Source: Oscillospiraceae bacterium (lineage in GTDB: Bacteria > Bacillota > Clostridia > Oscillospirales > Ruminococcaceae). From it: a stretch of 64,000 nucleotides of DNA. Shown here one piece after another: positions 15,009 to 23,236 of the stretch (within the stretch, counting starts at the first letter, position 1; every line of letters starts with the position of its first letter). The notes under the pieces are model-generated. The model ran no database searches and was not told the DNA's origin. It saw only the letters and a list, made by a program, of their open reading frames with translations. Location of the stretch: NCBI GenBank assembly GCA_018110905.1, contig JAGBAZ010000046.1, positions 1-64,000 of the forward strand, read 5' to 3'. The position numbers and the translations under genes are program-made.

Positions 15009-16759
15009 TGATAAAACGCCTTGCGAAAAGTATTCGCGAATATAAACTTCCGTCATTTCTTTCCGCGCTTTTTGTAAGCCTTGAAGTCGTAATGGAAGTT
15101 CTTATCCCCTTTGAAATGGCAGATATGCTCGACCACGGAATCAACGCCGGAAACATGGATTTTGTCCTTCAAAGCGGAATAAAACTTGTGATATATGCCT
15201 GCCTTGTAATTCTTTTCGGAAACCTTGCGGGAAAAGCCGCTTCCACGGCCGCCTGCGGTTTCGGAAAAAACCTTCGCCATGACATGTATTATAATATCCA
15301 GAATTTTTCCTTTTCAAACATAGATAAATTTTCCACCTCAAGCCTTATAACAAGAATGACCACCGACGTTCAGAACGTCCAGCAGGCTTATCTTATGCTT
15401 GTAAGAACCGCTTTCCGTTCGCCGATAATGATGGTTTTCTCCACCGTTTTCGCTTTCAGAATCTATCCGAAACTGGCCCTTGTTTTCGTGGCATGTCTTC
15501 CGGTACTTATGGGCGGACTTTATCTTATAATGACCAAGACCCACCCGATTTTCAAAAGGGTTTTCAAAACTTATGACCGCCTTAACAGAACGGTTCAGGA
15601 GAACCTCCGCGGAATCCGCGTTGTAAAATCTTTTATCCGCGAAGATCATGAATCCGAAAAATTCGACGAAACTTCCGAATCCATCCGCCGGGATTTTACC
15701 CACGCGGAAAGAAACATCGCCTGGAACGCACCGCTTATGCAGGGCTGTTCCTATACCTGTATGCTTCTTGTTTCCTGGCTTGGCGTAAAGGCGATAATCG
15801 CTTCCGGAAACAATCCTGATCTCGGTCTTACCACCGGTATGCTCATGAGCCTTATCACCTATTCAATGCAGATTCTTATGAGCGTAATGATGCTTTCGTT
15901 CATCTTTGTTATGATCACCATTTCCCGTGAAAGTGCCGAGCGAATCTGCGAAGTTCTTGGTGAAGAAAGCGACCTTAAAAACAATTCCGATCCGATTTTT
16001 AATGTTCCGGACGGAAGCATCAGATTTGATCACGTAACCTTCCGTTATTCCGAAAAGGCAGATAAAAACGTTCTTGATGACGTTTGCCTTGAAATAAAAT
16101 CCGGCGAAACCATCGGCATACTCGGCGGAACCGGTTCCTCAAAATCCACCCTTGTCCAGATGATTCCGCGTCTTTATGATGCAACCGAAGGTTCTGTTCT
16201 TGTTGGCGGAAAAAACGTCCGCGAATATGACCTTAAAACTCTTCGCGACAGCGTTGCAATGGTCCTCCAGAAGAATGTTCTCTTCTCCGGAACAGTTAGA
16301 GAAAACCTTCTTTGGGGCAACGAAAATGCGACACAGGAAGAAATCGAACATGCCTGCGAACTTGCACAGGCCGCTCCTTTTATAAACGAAATGCCCGAAA
16401 AATATGAAACATATATTGAACAGGGCGGCGCAAACGTTTCCGGCGGACAGAAACAGCGTCTTTGCATTGCAAGGGCTCTTCTTAAAAAACCGAAGGTTCT
16501 TATCCTTGATGACTCCACCAGCGCGGTGGATACCAAAACCGATGCCCTTATCAGAAAAGCTTTTGCGGAGGAAATTCCCGATACCACAAAAATAATTATA
16601 GCCCAGCGTGTTTCTTCCGTTATGGAAGCGGATAAAATCATAATTCTTGATGCCGGAAAAATCGTTGCAATGGGAACCCATGAAGAGCTTCTTGAAACAA
16701 GCGAAATTTACCGCGAAACCTATGAATCTCAGATGAAAGGAGGACTTTCCGATGAATGA
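15008..16759 (+). CDS. ABC exporter half-transporter, degenerate-site subunit
   Basis: 583 residues: a six-helix exporter membrane domain (about 1-320) and a nucleotide-binding domain (about 335-583). Walker A reads GGTGSSKST near 374 with Ser where Gly is usual. The signature is VSGGQKQRL near 477. Walker B is VLILDDSTSAVD near 497, with Asp in place of the catalytic Glu. These changes mark the non-hydrolysing site of heterodimeric exporters such as BmrCD or TM287/288. It overlaps the MarR stop by one base and the partner gene by eight. Confidence 0.9.
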   Translation: MIKRLAKSIREYKLPSFLSALFVSLEVVMEVLIPFEMADMLDHGINAGNMDFVLQSGIKLVIYACLVILFGNLAGKAASTAACGFGKNLRHDMYYNIQNFSFSNIDKFSTSSLITRMTTDVQNVQQAYLMLVRTAFRSPIMMVFSTVFAFRIYPKLALVFVACLPVLMGGLYLIMTKTHPIFKRVFKTYDRLNRTVQENLRGIRVVKSFIREDHESEKFDETSESIRRDFTHAERNIAWNAPLMQGCSYTCMLLVSWLGVKAIIASGNNPDLGLTTGMLMSLITYSMQILMSVMMLSFIFVMITISRESAERICEVLGEESDLKNNSDPIFNVPDGSIRFDHVTFRYSEKADKNVLDDVCLEIKSGETIGILGGTGSSKSTLVQMIPRLYDATEGSVLVGGKNVREYDLKTLRDSVAMVLQKNVLFSGTVRENLLWGNENATQEEIEHACELAQAAPFINEMPEKYETYIEQGGANVSGGQKQRLCIARALLKKPKVLILDDSTSAVDTKTDALIRKAFAEEIPDTTKIIIAQRVSSVMEADKIIILDAGKIVAMGTHEELLETSEIYRETYESQMKGGLSDE

Positions 16760-18659
16760 TAAAAAAATCCCCGGCAAAAAACCTTCTCTGGATATGATCA
16801 CCATAAAAAGACTTCTTTCATATTTCAGAAACTACCGCCTTTCGATGGTTTTTGTCTTCATTTGCATAATCCTTTCAACCGCCGCAAGCGTTGCTTCCTC
16901 TCTTTTCATCAAAACCCTTATCGATGATTATATCACTCCGCTTGTTGGGGTTCAGAACCCGGATTTTTCCTCTCTTATCGCCGCAATTTTCGGAATGGCA
17001 ATGCTCTATCTTACCGGAATCCTTTCTTCTCTTTTCTATAACCGCACCATGGCAAAAGTTTCCCAGAACATTCTTAAAGATATCCGTTCTTCGATGTTCC
17101 GCCATATGCAGCGTCTGCCTATAAAATATTTTGACACACACAGCCACGGCGACGTTATGAGTTATTATACAAACGATGCGGACGCACTTCGACAGATGCT
17201 TTCCCAAAGCATTCCCCAGGTAATCCAGTCCATTCTTTCCATAACCTTTGTTTTTGTTTCAATGCTTATACAAAGCGTCTGGCTCACTGTTTTTGTCCTT
17301 ATCTTCACCTTCTTCATGATGAAGCTCCTTGGAAAAATAACCGGAAAATCCGGACACTATTTTATGGAAGCTCAGCGTTCCATTGCCGGAATGAACGGTT
17401 ACATCGAAGAAATGATAAACGGACAGAAAGTTGTTAAGGTTTTTAACCACGAAGAGAAAGCCAAAAAGGCTTTTGACATCAAAAACACCGACCTTTGCGA
17501 CAACGCGACCAGCGCCAATAAACTGGCAAACACCCTTATGCCTCTTATGAACGGCCTTGGTTATTTCCTTTACGTAATAATCGCCATTGCGGGCGGATAT
17601 CTTGCCCTTTCCGGTTTCCCTAACCTCACTCTTTTCGGAATGGGAACCCTTACCCTTGGTACGATTGCTTCTTTCCTTCAGCTTTCAAGAAGCTTCTGCC
17701 AGCCCATAGGCAACGTTTCCAACCAGATAAACTCCGTTATAATGGCAGTTGCCGGTGCAAAACGAATTTTCGAATTCATTGATGAGCCCATTGAAGAAAA
17801 CAACGGCAAAGTAACCCTTGTCAACATGACCATGAAAAACGGCGTTATTGAAGAAACCGATGAGCGTACCGAACAATGGGCATGGAAAATCCCCCATGAA
17901 GACGGAACCTTTGAATACCGTGAACTTCAGGGCGGCGTTCGCCTTGAAAATGTCGATTTTTCCTATGTGGAGGGAAAACGCGTTCTCCACGATGTTTCCT
18001 TCTATGCGGAACCGGGACAGAAAGTTGCCCTTGTTGGTGCAACCGGCGCAGGAAAAACCACCATTACAAACCTTATCAACCATTTTTACGATATTGAAAA
18101 CGGCGTTATCACCTATGACGGGATCAATATCCGCGATATCAACAAAGATGACCTTCGCCGTTCCATGGGCGTTGTTCTCCAGGACGTAAACCTCTTTACC
18201 GGAACAGTCATGGAAAACCTTCGCTATGGAAGACCGGACGCCACCTACGAAGAGTGTATTGCGGCGGCGGAACTTGCGGACGCAGATTCCTTTATCCGTA
18301 TGCTTCCGGAAGGTTACAACACGGTTCTTAATGGTGACGGAAGCGGACTTTCTCAAGGTCAGCGCCAGCTTATTTCCATCGCCAGAGCAGCCGTTGCAGA
18401 CCCGCCTGTTATGATCCTTGATGAAGCCACATCTTCGATAGATACCCGAACCGAAGCCATTGTACAGCGCGGTATGGACGCTCTTATGTACGGAAGAACC
18501 GTTTTTGTAATTGCCCACCGCCTTTCCACCGTTCAGAACTCCGATGTTATCATGGTTCTTGACCACGGAAAAATCATTGAACGCGGAAGCCACGATAAAC
18601 TTATAGAACAAAAAGGCACTTATTACAGACTTTATACCGGTGCTTTTGAACTTGACTGA
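16752..18659 (+). CDS. ABC exporter half-transporter, catalytically complete subunit
   Basis: 635 residues. Membrane domain about 25-350, nucleotide-binding domain about 395-635. Walker A GATGAGKTT near 427, signature LSQGQRQL near 533 and Walker B VMILDEATSSID near 553 with the catalytic Glu present. An insertion of about 40 charged residues (ETDERTEQWAWKIPHEDG region) precedes the first strand of the nucleotide domain. Together with the preceding gene it makes an asymmetric multidrug or lipid exporter. Confidence 0.9.
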   Translation: MNDKKIPGKKPSLDMITIKRLLSYFRNYRLSMVFVFICIILSTAASVASSLFIKTLIDDYITPLVGVQNPDFSSLIAAIFGMAMLYLTGILSSLFYNRTMAKVSQNILKDIRSSMFRHMQRLPIKYFDTHSHGDVMSYYTNDADALRQMLSQSIPQVIQSILSITFVFVSMLIQSVWLTVFVLIFTFFMMKLLGKITGKSGHYFMEAQRSIAGMNGYIEEMINGQKVVKVFNHEEKAKKAFDIKNTDLCDNATSANKLANTLMPLMNGLGYFLYVIIAIAGGYLALSGFPNLTLFGMGTLTLGTIASFLQLSRSFCQPIGNVSNQINSVIMAVAGAKRIFEFIDEPIEENNGKVTLVNMTMKNGVIEETDERTEQWAWKIPHEDGTFEYRELQGGVRLENVDFSYVEGKRVLHDVSFYAEPGQKVALVGATGAGKTTITNLINHFYDIENGVITYDGINIRDINKDDLRRSMGVVLQDVNLFTGTVMENLRYGRPDATYEECIAAAELADADSFIRMLPEGYNTVLNGDGSGLSQGQRQLISIARAAVADPPVMILDEATSSIDTRTEAIVQRGMDALMYGRTVFVIAHRLSTVQNSDVIMVLDHGKIIERGSHDKLIEQKGTYYRLYTGAFELD

Positions 18660-18690
18660 TAAGAACAAATTTAAAAACACCTGCCTTTTG

Positions 18691-18725
18691 GGAGTACTTT
18701 GCAAAAGAAGTACTCCTTTTTCTTT
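18691..18725 (+). terminator. Terminator of the MarR-ABC operon
   Basis: GGAGTACTT pairs with AAGTACTCC, followed by TTTTTCTTTT. The 165 bases from here to the next hairpin hold nothing recognisable. Confidence 0.75.
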
Positions 18726-18892
18726 TAATTTTGTACTATAAAAATGGAAAAGAGCCATTGATAAAAACGGATTCCTTGCTCAGAATGAAAGCGGTTTTCC
18801 ACTTCGAATCCGTTTCCTCTTTTGTAACGCGGGTAATATTCCCCGCTGCATTCCGGTTCACGGATTTTGGACGCAAAATTTTTTGGACAAAA

Positions 18893-18924
18893 AAAGAGGC
18901 GCTTCATTACGAAGCGCCTTTTTT
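18893..18924. terminator. Bidirectional terminator after the surface protein gene
   Basis: GGCGCTTC, loop ATTAC, GAAGCGCC, with an A-run before and T-run after. Confidence 0.75.
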
Positions 18925-18953
18925 CAGCAGGTGTTTTTTTATTATTTTAACGA

Positions 18954-20594
18954 TTATTCGTCGTCATCATCAAAGCCGGTTATTCCGGAAGAGAAACTTT
19001 CTCCTGCAGAACGTCTTTCATAAGAGCGGCTTTCTTTATTCTGGCTGTTTTTGTTTACCATGAAAAGAACAACCAAGATTGCCATAATAAGAACAACGGC
19101 AGCAATCACGATCCATACCCAAACAGGAATTCCGCCGGAAGCTTTTGCTCCGCCGACTTCGATCTGAACAAGAAGGATTGGAGAAAGAGAAGCTACGCCG
19201 ATAGAAGCGGATTCTGCATCTCTGCTGGGAATAAGTTTAACTTCAACAATGGTGTTGTCAGAAGCTTTGTACGCAAAGGAAGAAAGTCCGGTTACGTCTT
19301 TGATAACAAGGCGGTAAACTCCATCCTCTTCAACAAGCCCAACATTTGCAACAGCGGATTTAAAATCGGTTTCCGGGGTGTAAAGATAGGTATTTTCACC
19401 GTCGGTCATATAATAATCGCCGTCAAATTTTCCGATGTTAACGGTATGTACCATCGCAAGAACATAGCTGTCATAATTGGATTCTGCATTTGCCTGGGTT
19501 CCGTTGAGGTTGAATCTTACGGTTCCCAATGCGGAGCCTTCGTAAGCTTTTCCTTCTGCAAGGAGGGAAAGATCAAAAGCTGCAAGTGCGTCGCCGTCTG
19601 CAATGAATTTTTCTGCGGCGTCATCGGTTACGCTGTATCCGTCGATGGGAATGATATTAAGGGTGGGGTTTTCACCGATATCCTCTTCAAGAACAAATTC
19701 GATTTTGGTTACCGGAATATCACCATCAATGCTGAAAGCAAGGGTTACGGGTTCAAACACATCCGGAACGGTTTCTTCAGCAACGGAGCTGCTTTCGGAA
19801 GATTCCGGTACGGAACTTTCCTCACTGGAAGAAACAGAACTTGAAGGTGCGGAACTTGAAACCGGTTTGGAGGAAGAAGCAGAGCTTGACGGTGCGCTTG
19901 AGGAAGAGCTGCTGGAAGAACTGGTACTGGAACTGGAGCTCGAGCTGGAGCTGGAACTGGAGGAGCTGGAACTGGAAGAACTGGAAGAGCTGGAAGAACT
20001 TCCGTCAACAATTTCAATTCCGGTGCTTTTCCATGTTGCAGTAAAGCTTACGTTTTCATCAGGAGCATATACCTCTGTTCCTTCATCATAAACTTTTCCG
20101 TTGGTATATTCCCAACCGGCAAATTTGTGGTTTTTATATTCGAACGGGCAGGAAATAAGGAAGAAAGTATCATCATCTTCATAGCTGTAAGTTTTTACAA
20201 CTTTGCTGCCTTCCGCGTCACCGGGATAATAAGTTACCTTATAGGTTCCCTCTCCGGAAGCAGAAGAACCTTCTTTTTCCCACTGTGCGGTTGCGGTATA
20301 ATCTCCTTCTCCTGCAAAGGAATCGCCTGCATCATAAATTCTGGAACCTATTTTCCAGCCGGCGAATTCATAGCCTTTTTTCTTGAATCCAAGAGAAGAT
20401 GCGGATTTAAGGACGGCTTCTTCGTCATCATAAAAATAAAAAGTATCAGAAGTACCCGAACCTGAACCCGGCTTATAAGTTATGCTGAATGTTTCTTCTT
20501 CCTGCATAAAATCAGCAAATGCTTCCGTTCCCATGAACGGGATGGCAGTAATTGCAATGACCATAGCAAGAAAAATTGAAAAAATACGTTTCAA
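18954..20594 (-). CDS. Membrane-anchored surface protein with InlB-type repeats and Ser-rich stalk
   Basis: 546 residues starting at TTG 20594, preceded by GGAGG at 11 bases. Signal peptide about 1-28. Two InlB/Listeria-Bacteroides type repeats (YKPG...GYEFAGW, YYPG...NHKFAGW) lie at about 35-190. A stalk of some 45 consecutive serines and a Ser/Ala/Pro/Glu tract follow to about 290, then a globular region of about 200 residues. The C-terminus has GGIPVWVWIVIAAVV, one transmembrane helix, and an acidic tail ending DDDDE. There is no LPXTG signal, so it is membrane-anchored rather than sortase-linked. The protein at 51081 shares the anchor and the upstream box. Confidence 0.8.
   Translation of the reverse strand: MKRIFSIFLAMVIAITAIPFMGTEAFADFMQEEETFSITYKPGSGSGTSDTFYFYDDEEAVLKSASSLGFKKKGYEFAGWKIGSRIYDAGDSFAGEGDYTATAQWEKEGSSASGEGTYKVTYYPGDAEGSKVVKTYSYEDDDTFFLISCPFEYKNHKFAGWEYTNGKVYDEGTEVYAPDENVSFTATWKSTGIEIVDGSSSSSSSSSSSSSSSSSSSSSSSSSTSSSSSSSSSAPSSSASSSKPVSSSAPSSSVSSSEESSVPESSESSSVAEETVPDVFEPVTLAFSIDGDIPVTKIEFVLEEDIGENPTLNIIPIDGYSVTDDAAEKFIADGDALAAFDLSLLAEGKAYEGSALGTVRFNLNGTQANAESNYDSYVLAMVHTVNIGKFDGDYYMTDGENTYLYTPETDFKSAVANVGLVEEDGVYRLVIKDVTGLSSFAYKASDNTIVEVKLIPSRDAESASIGVASLSPILLVQIEVGGAKASGGIPVWVWIVIAAVVLIMAILVVLFMVNKNSQNKESRSYERRSAGESFSSGITGFDDDDE
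19900..20010. repeat. Low-complexity serine-codon repeat
   Basis: Short tandem units related to GAGCTGGAACTGG encode the serine stalk on the minus strand. Slippage could change the stalk length between strains. Confidence 0.7.
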
Positions 20595-20647
20595 ATTGTG
20601 AAACCTCCTTTGGTCTTTTTGGTAAAAGACAAATTTCTACATATATG

Positions 20648-20676
20648 AGTATAGCACAAGTGTTATGATTTGTCAT
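20648..20676 (-). promoter_or_regulatory. Promoter of surface protein gene
   Basis: On the minus strand ATGACA (20676-20671), 17 bases, TATACT (20653-20648). It lies 54 bases before the TTG start. Confidence 0.6.
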
Positions 20677-20697
20677 GTCTTTTCAGCATAATTTCCG

Positions 20698-20718
20698 TAA
20701 TATGGCAATTTGGAATAA
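20698..20718 (-). promoter_or_regulatory. Conserved upstream box shared by two surface protein genes
   Basis: TATGGCAATTTGGAATAA here and TATGGCTAATTTGGAATAA at 52453 differ by a single base insertion. The box sits 21 bases upstream of the -35 here and 25 bases there, the place of an activator site. Confidence 0.55.
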
Positions 20719-20723
20719 AATAC

Positions 20724-20752
20724 TTGTAAAGCCGCGCCGATTTTGTTATAAT
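20724..20752 (+). promoter_or_regulatory. Promoter of tRNA-Leu
   Basis: TTGTAA (20724-20729), 17 bases, TATAAT (20747-20752), 15 bases before the mature tRNA. Confidence 0.75.
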
Positions 20753-20767
20753 ATATTTTACACAAAA

Positions 20768-20853
20768 GCCGCCGTGGTGGAATGGCAGACACAAGGGACT
20801 TAAAATCCCTCGCCCTTAAAGGCGTACGAGTTCGAGTCTCGTTGGCGGCACCA
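20768..20853 (+). tRNA. tRNA-Leu (anticodon TAA)
   Basis: The acceptor stem GCCGCCG pairs with TGGCGGC with one wobble. The anticodon loop is CTTAAAA between GGGA and TCCC, giving TAA. A long variable arm CGCCCTTAAAGGCG identifies a class II leucine tRNA, and GTTCGAGTC is the T loop. The CCA end is encoded. It reads UUA codons. Confidence 0.95.
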
Positions 20854-20896
20854 AACACGAAGTTTTCTTTTTTTAAGAAAGCTTCGTGTTTTTTTA
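20854..20896 (+). terminator. Terminator after tRNA-Leu
   Basis: AACACGAAG pairs with CTTCGTGTT, followed by seven T. Confidence 0.8.
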
Positions 20897-20973
20897 TTGC
20901 TGTTGAAAAAACTTTTTCGGTATGATAATATTTTAATAAAATCAGACATTTCTTTCTGAAAGGAGTTTTATAT

Positions 20974-21432
20974 ATGCTTGAAAAAGGAACAAAAGCGCCG
21001 GATTTTACCCTTTTCGACAAAGACGGAAACGAAGTTTCCCTTTCCGATTTTTCCGGTAAAAAAATCGTGCTCTATTTTTATCCAAAGGACAATACCCCCG
21101 GCTGCACCCGCCAGGCCTGTGCCTTTGCGGAATCTTTTGAAAAATTCAAAGAACTCGATGCTGCCGTAATCGGAATAAGCAAAGATTCGGTTTCTTCCCA
21201 CGTTAAATTTGCGGAAAAATATTCTCTTCCGTTTGTTCTGCTTTCCGACCCGGAACACAAAGTTATCGAAGCTTTCGGCGCATGGCAGGAAAAGAAAAAT
21301 TACGGAAAAACTTATTTTGGAACAGTCCGTTCCACTTTCATCATTGATGAAAACGGAATAATAGAAAAAGTTATGCCGAAAGTAAAACCGGATACCAACG
21401 CCGCCGAAATTCTTGAATATCTTGAAAAATAA
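20974..21432 (+). CDS. bcp: Thioredoxin-dependent thiol peroxidase (Bcp/PrxQ)
   Basis: 152 residues. The peroxidatic motif DNTPGCTRQACAF has Cys44, with a resolving Cys49 five residues later as in E. coli Bcp. The Arg of the active site is in TVRSTFIID. It reduces hydrogen and organic peroxides using thioredoxin in the cytoplasm. AAGGAG precedes the ATG. It is a single-gene unit ended by a GAGCCC/GGGCTC terminator. It fits an anaerobe's protection against oxygen exposure. Confidence 0.93.
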   Translation: MLEKGTKAPDFTLFDKDGNEVSLSDFSGKKIVLYFYPKDNTPGCTRQACAFAESFEKFKELDAAVIGISKDSVSSHVKFAEKYSLPFVLLSDPEHKVIEAFGAWQEKKNYGKTYFGTVRSTFIIDENGIIEKVMPKVKPDTNAAEILEYLEK

Positions 21433-21438
21433 AAAAAA

Positions 21439-21460
21439 GAGCCCGACGGGCTCTTTTTTT
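21439..21460 (+). terminator. Terminator of bcp
   Basis: GAGCCC, loop GAC, GGGCTC, then seven T. Confidence 0.8.
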
Positions 21461-21461
21461 G

Positions 21462-21489
21462 TTGACAATTCATTTTTAAAAGCTATAAT
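21462..21489 (+). promoter_or_regulatory. Promoter of csoR-like/EamA operon
   Basis: TTGACA (21462-21467), 16 bases, TATAAT (21484-21489). Confidence 0.85.
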
Positions 21490-21491
21490 TT

Positions 21492-21514
21492 AAAATACCC
21501 CCAGGGGGTATTTT
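21492..21514. promoter_or_regulatory. CsoR-type operator
   Basis: ATACCCCCAGGGGGTAT (21495-21511) is a perfect palindrome around a central A and extends by three A/T pairs on each side. G/C-tract palindromes flanked by TA are the known class of CsoR/RcnR operators. It lies just after the -10 box, fitting repression by the first gene product. Confidence 0.85.
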
Positions 21515-21537
21515 TAATTAGTCAGGAGATGCAAATT

Positions 21538-21801
21538 TTGAGCGAACACAAACACACCAAAGCCGTAATAAACAGGCTTGCCCGTTCTGCGGGTCATCTT
21601 TCCGCTGTCAAGAAAATGGTCGAAGAAGGGAGAGATTGCAGCGAGGTCCTTATCCAGCTTTCCGCAGTTAAAGCGGAAATTGCCGCCGTGGAAAAGGTTA
21701 TCCTTAAAGATCATCTTGAACACTGCATTGCGGACGCAGTTCTTGAAAACGATGAGGAAACCATTAAAAAACTCATGTCTGCAATTGATAAAATAATATG
21801 A
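21538..21801 (+). CDS. CsoR/RcnR-family metal- or thiol-sensing repressor
   Basis: 87 residues, all-helical DUF156 fold (HTKAVINRLARSAGHLSAVKKM). Cys in GRDC, and His and Cys four apart in KDHLEHC, give the Cys-His-Cys set of copper CsoR; persulfide sensors (CstR) lack the His. TTG 21538 is preferred because AGGAG lies 9 bases before it; an in-frame ATG at 21529 directly abuts AGGAG. It probably represses its own operon from the palindrome at 21495. It overlaps the transporter gene by four bases. Confidence 0.85.
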   Translation: MSEHKHTKAVINRLARSAGHLSAVKKMVEEGRDCSEVLIQLSAVKAEIAAVEKVILKDHLEHCIADAVLENDEETIKKLMSAIDKII

Positions 21802-22697
21802 AAAACGATTCTGTAAAAAAAGGGATTTTCTTTGCCCTTCTTTCCGCTTTGCTTTATGCGTTAAGCGTTCCTTTTTCGAAGGTTTTGCTCGAATTTGTTC
21901 CTTCAACAATGATGGCCGGGCTTCTTTATATCGGTGCCGGTCTCGGAATGGGCGTTGTGGCAATTTTCAGAAAAGGTACAGGTAACTTTTCTTCGGAAGA
22001 AAAGTTTACAAAATCGGATCTTCCCTATGTTTTCGGAATGATCATACTTGATATCGCCGCACCCATAAGCCTTATGTTCGGCCTTGATATAACTTCCGCG
22101 GCAAACGCTTCTTTGCTCAACAATTTTGAATATGCCGCAACGGCTCTTATCGCATTTTTCATCTTCAGAGAAAAAATAAGCCCAAGGCTGTGGCTTGGAA
22201 TATGCCTCACCTGTTTTTCCTGCGTACTTCTTTCCGTGGAAGATTTTTCCGCATTCCGCTTTTCCGCAGGTTCGGCTCTTGTTCTTCTTTCCGCGGTCCT
22301 TTGGGGAATTGAAAACAACTGCACCGGCGCCCTTTCCAAAAAAGATCCGCTGATAATCGTTGTCCTTAAAGGGATTTTTTGTGGCGGAACAAGTTTTCTG
22401 CTTGCGCTTTCCCTTGGCGAAAAGCCGGAAAATCTTTTGAGCATCGCGGCTGTGCTCGTTCTCGGGCTGTTTTCTTACGGTCTGAGCATCTTTGTTTTTG
22501 TGTATGCTCAAAGGTATCTCGGCGCCGCAAGGACAAGTGTTTATTCCGCTCTTACTCCGTTTTTCGGAACGGCTCTTTCGCTGATAATCTTCCGCGAAAG
22601 CCCGGGGGTAAAATATTTTTCCGCACTTGTGCTCATGATCGCAAGCGCATGGCTTTCCTCTTCCGACAAACCGCTTTTCAAAAAAAGAAAAGATTAA
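21798..22697 (+). CDS. EamA/DMT-family transporter under CsoR-type control
   Basis: 299 residues with about ten helices in two EamA halves. The start GIFFALLSALLYALSVPFSK is typical of the family. The ATGA overlap with the repressor indicates translational coupling. CsoR partners are usually copper ATPases or copper chaperones, so an EamA permease is less expected. It may export a metal chelate, thiol or sulfur compound. It ends in a GCACCGC/GCGGTGC terminator. Confidence 0.82.
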   Translation: MKNDSVKKGIFFALLSALLYALSVPFSKVLLEFVPSTMMAGLLYIGAGLGMGVVAIFRKGTGNFSSEEKFTKSDLPYVFGMIILDIAAPISLMFGLDITSAANASLLNNFEYAATALIAFFIFREKISPRLWLGICLTCFSCVLLSVEDFSAFRFSAGSALVLLSAVLWGIENNCTGALSKKDPLIIVVLKGIFCGGTSFLLALSLGEKPENLLSIAAVLVLGLFSYGLSIFVFVYAQRYLGAARTSVYSALTPFFGTALSLIIFRESPGVKYFSALVLMIASAWLSSSDKPLFKKRKD

Positions 22698-22700
22698 AAA

Positions 22701-22726
22701 AAGCACCGCTTGCGGTGCTTTTTTTA
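22701..22726 (+). terminator. Terminator of csoR-like/EamA operon
   Basis: AAGCACCGC, loop TT, GCGGTGCTT, then T-run. Convergent with the deaminase gene. Confidence 0.8.
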
Positions 22727-22730
22727 TCTT

Positions 22731-23225
22731 TTAATATCCAAGAGTATCATCGAGTGAATCGTCATTATAGATCCAATCATCAACGCTTACTATACGGAAG
22801 TTTTTTCGGTCATCGCGGATAACTACGTTTTTGATTCCCGCATTTATAACCATTCTTTTGCACATGCTGCAGCAGCTTCCGTTCTTTACGTAATCGCCGG
22901 TTTCGCATTCCTTTCCGACAAGATAAAGGGTTGAACCTATCATATTTTCCCTTGATGCGCTTATGATCGCATTTGCTTCAGCGTGAACGCTTCTGCAAAG
23001 TTCATATCTTTCGCCACGGGGAACGTTAAGTTTTTCTCTTCTGCACCAGCCAAGGTCGCTGCAGTTTTTTCTTCCGCGGGGTGCTCCGGCATATCCGGTG
23101 GAAATTATCTGGTCGTTTTTTACAATTATTGCCCCATATTTTCTGCGAAGGCAGGTTCCGCGTTCAAGAACGCTTTCTGCAATATCAAGGTAATAATTAT
23201 GTTTGTCGCGTCTTTCTTCAGCCAT
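22731..23225 (-). CDS. dCMP deaminase family protein (ComEB-like)
   Basis: 164 residues. Zinc-site motifs HAEANAI near residue 81 and CCSMCKRM near 117 (PCxxC-like) are present, with the catalytic Glu in HAE. Extra Cys/His in the N-terminal half (CSDLGWC) resemble the second zinc site of dCMP deaminases. It makes dUMP from dCMP for thymidylate synthesis. In Bacillus the homologue comEB sits in the late competence operon, but no comE neighbours are here. Its start is 11 bases from the end of the preceding minus-strand gene, so they may be co-transcribed. Confidence 0.85.
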   Translation of the reverse strand: MAEERRDKHNYYLDIAESVLERGTCLRRKYGAIIVKNDQIISTGYAGAPRGRKNCSDLGWCRREKLNVPRGERYELCRSVHAEANAIISASRENMIGSTLYLVGKECETGDYVKNGSCCSMCKRMVINAGIKNVVIRDDRKNFRIVSVDDWIYNDDSLDDTLGY

Positions 23226-23236
23226 GTTTTCCTCCG

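Noticed and set aside
19900-20010. Tandem repeats that could suggest a CRISPR array.
   Set aside because: They lie inside a reading frame and code for serine; there are no spacers and no cas genes.
22731-23225. Late competence operon comE.
   Set aside because: Only the deaminase (comEB-like) is present; no comEA or comEC beside it, so it is called a dCMP deaminase family protein.
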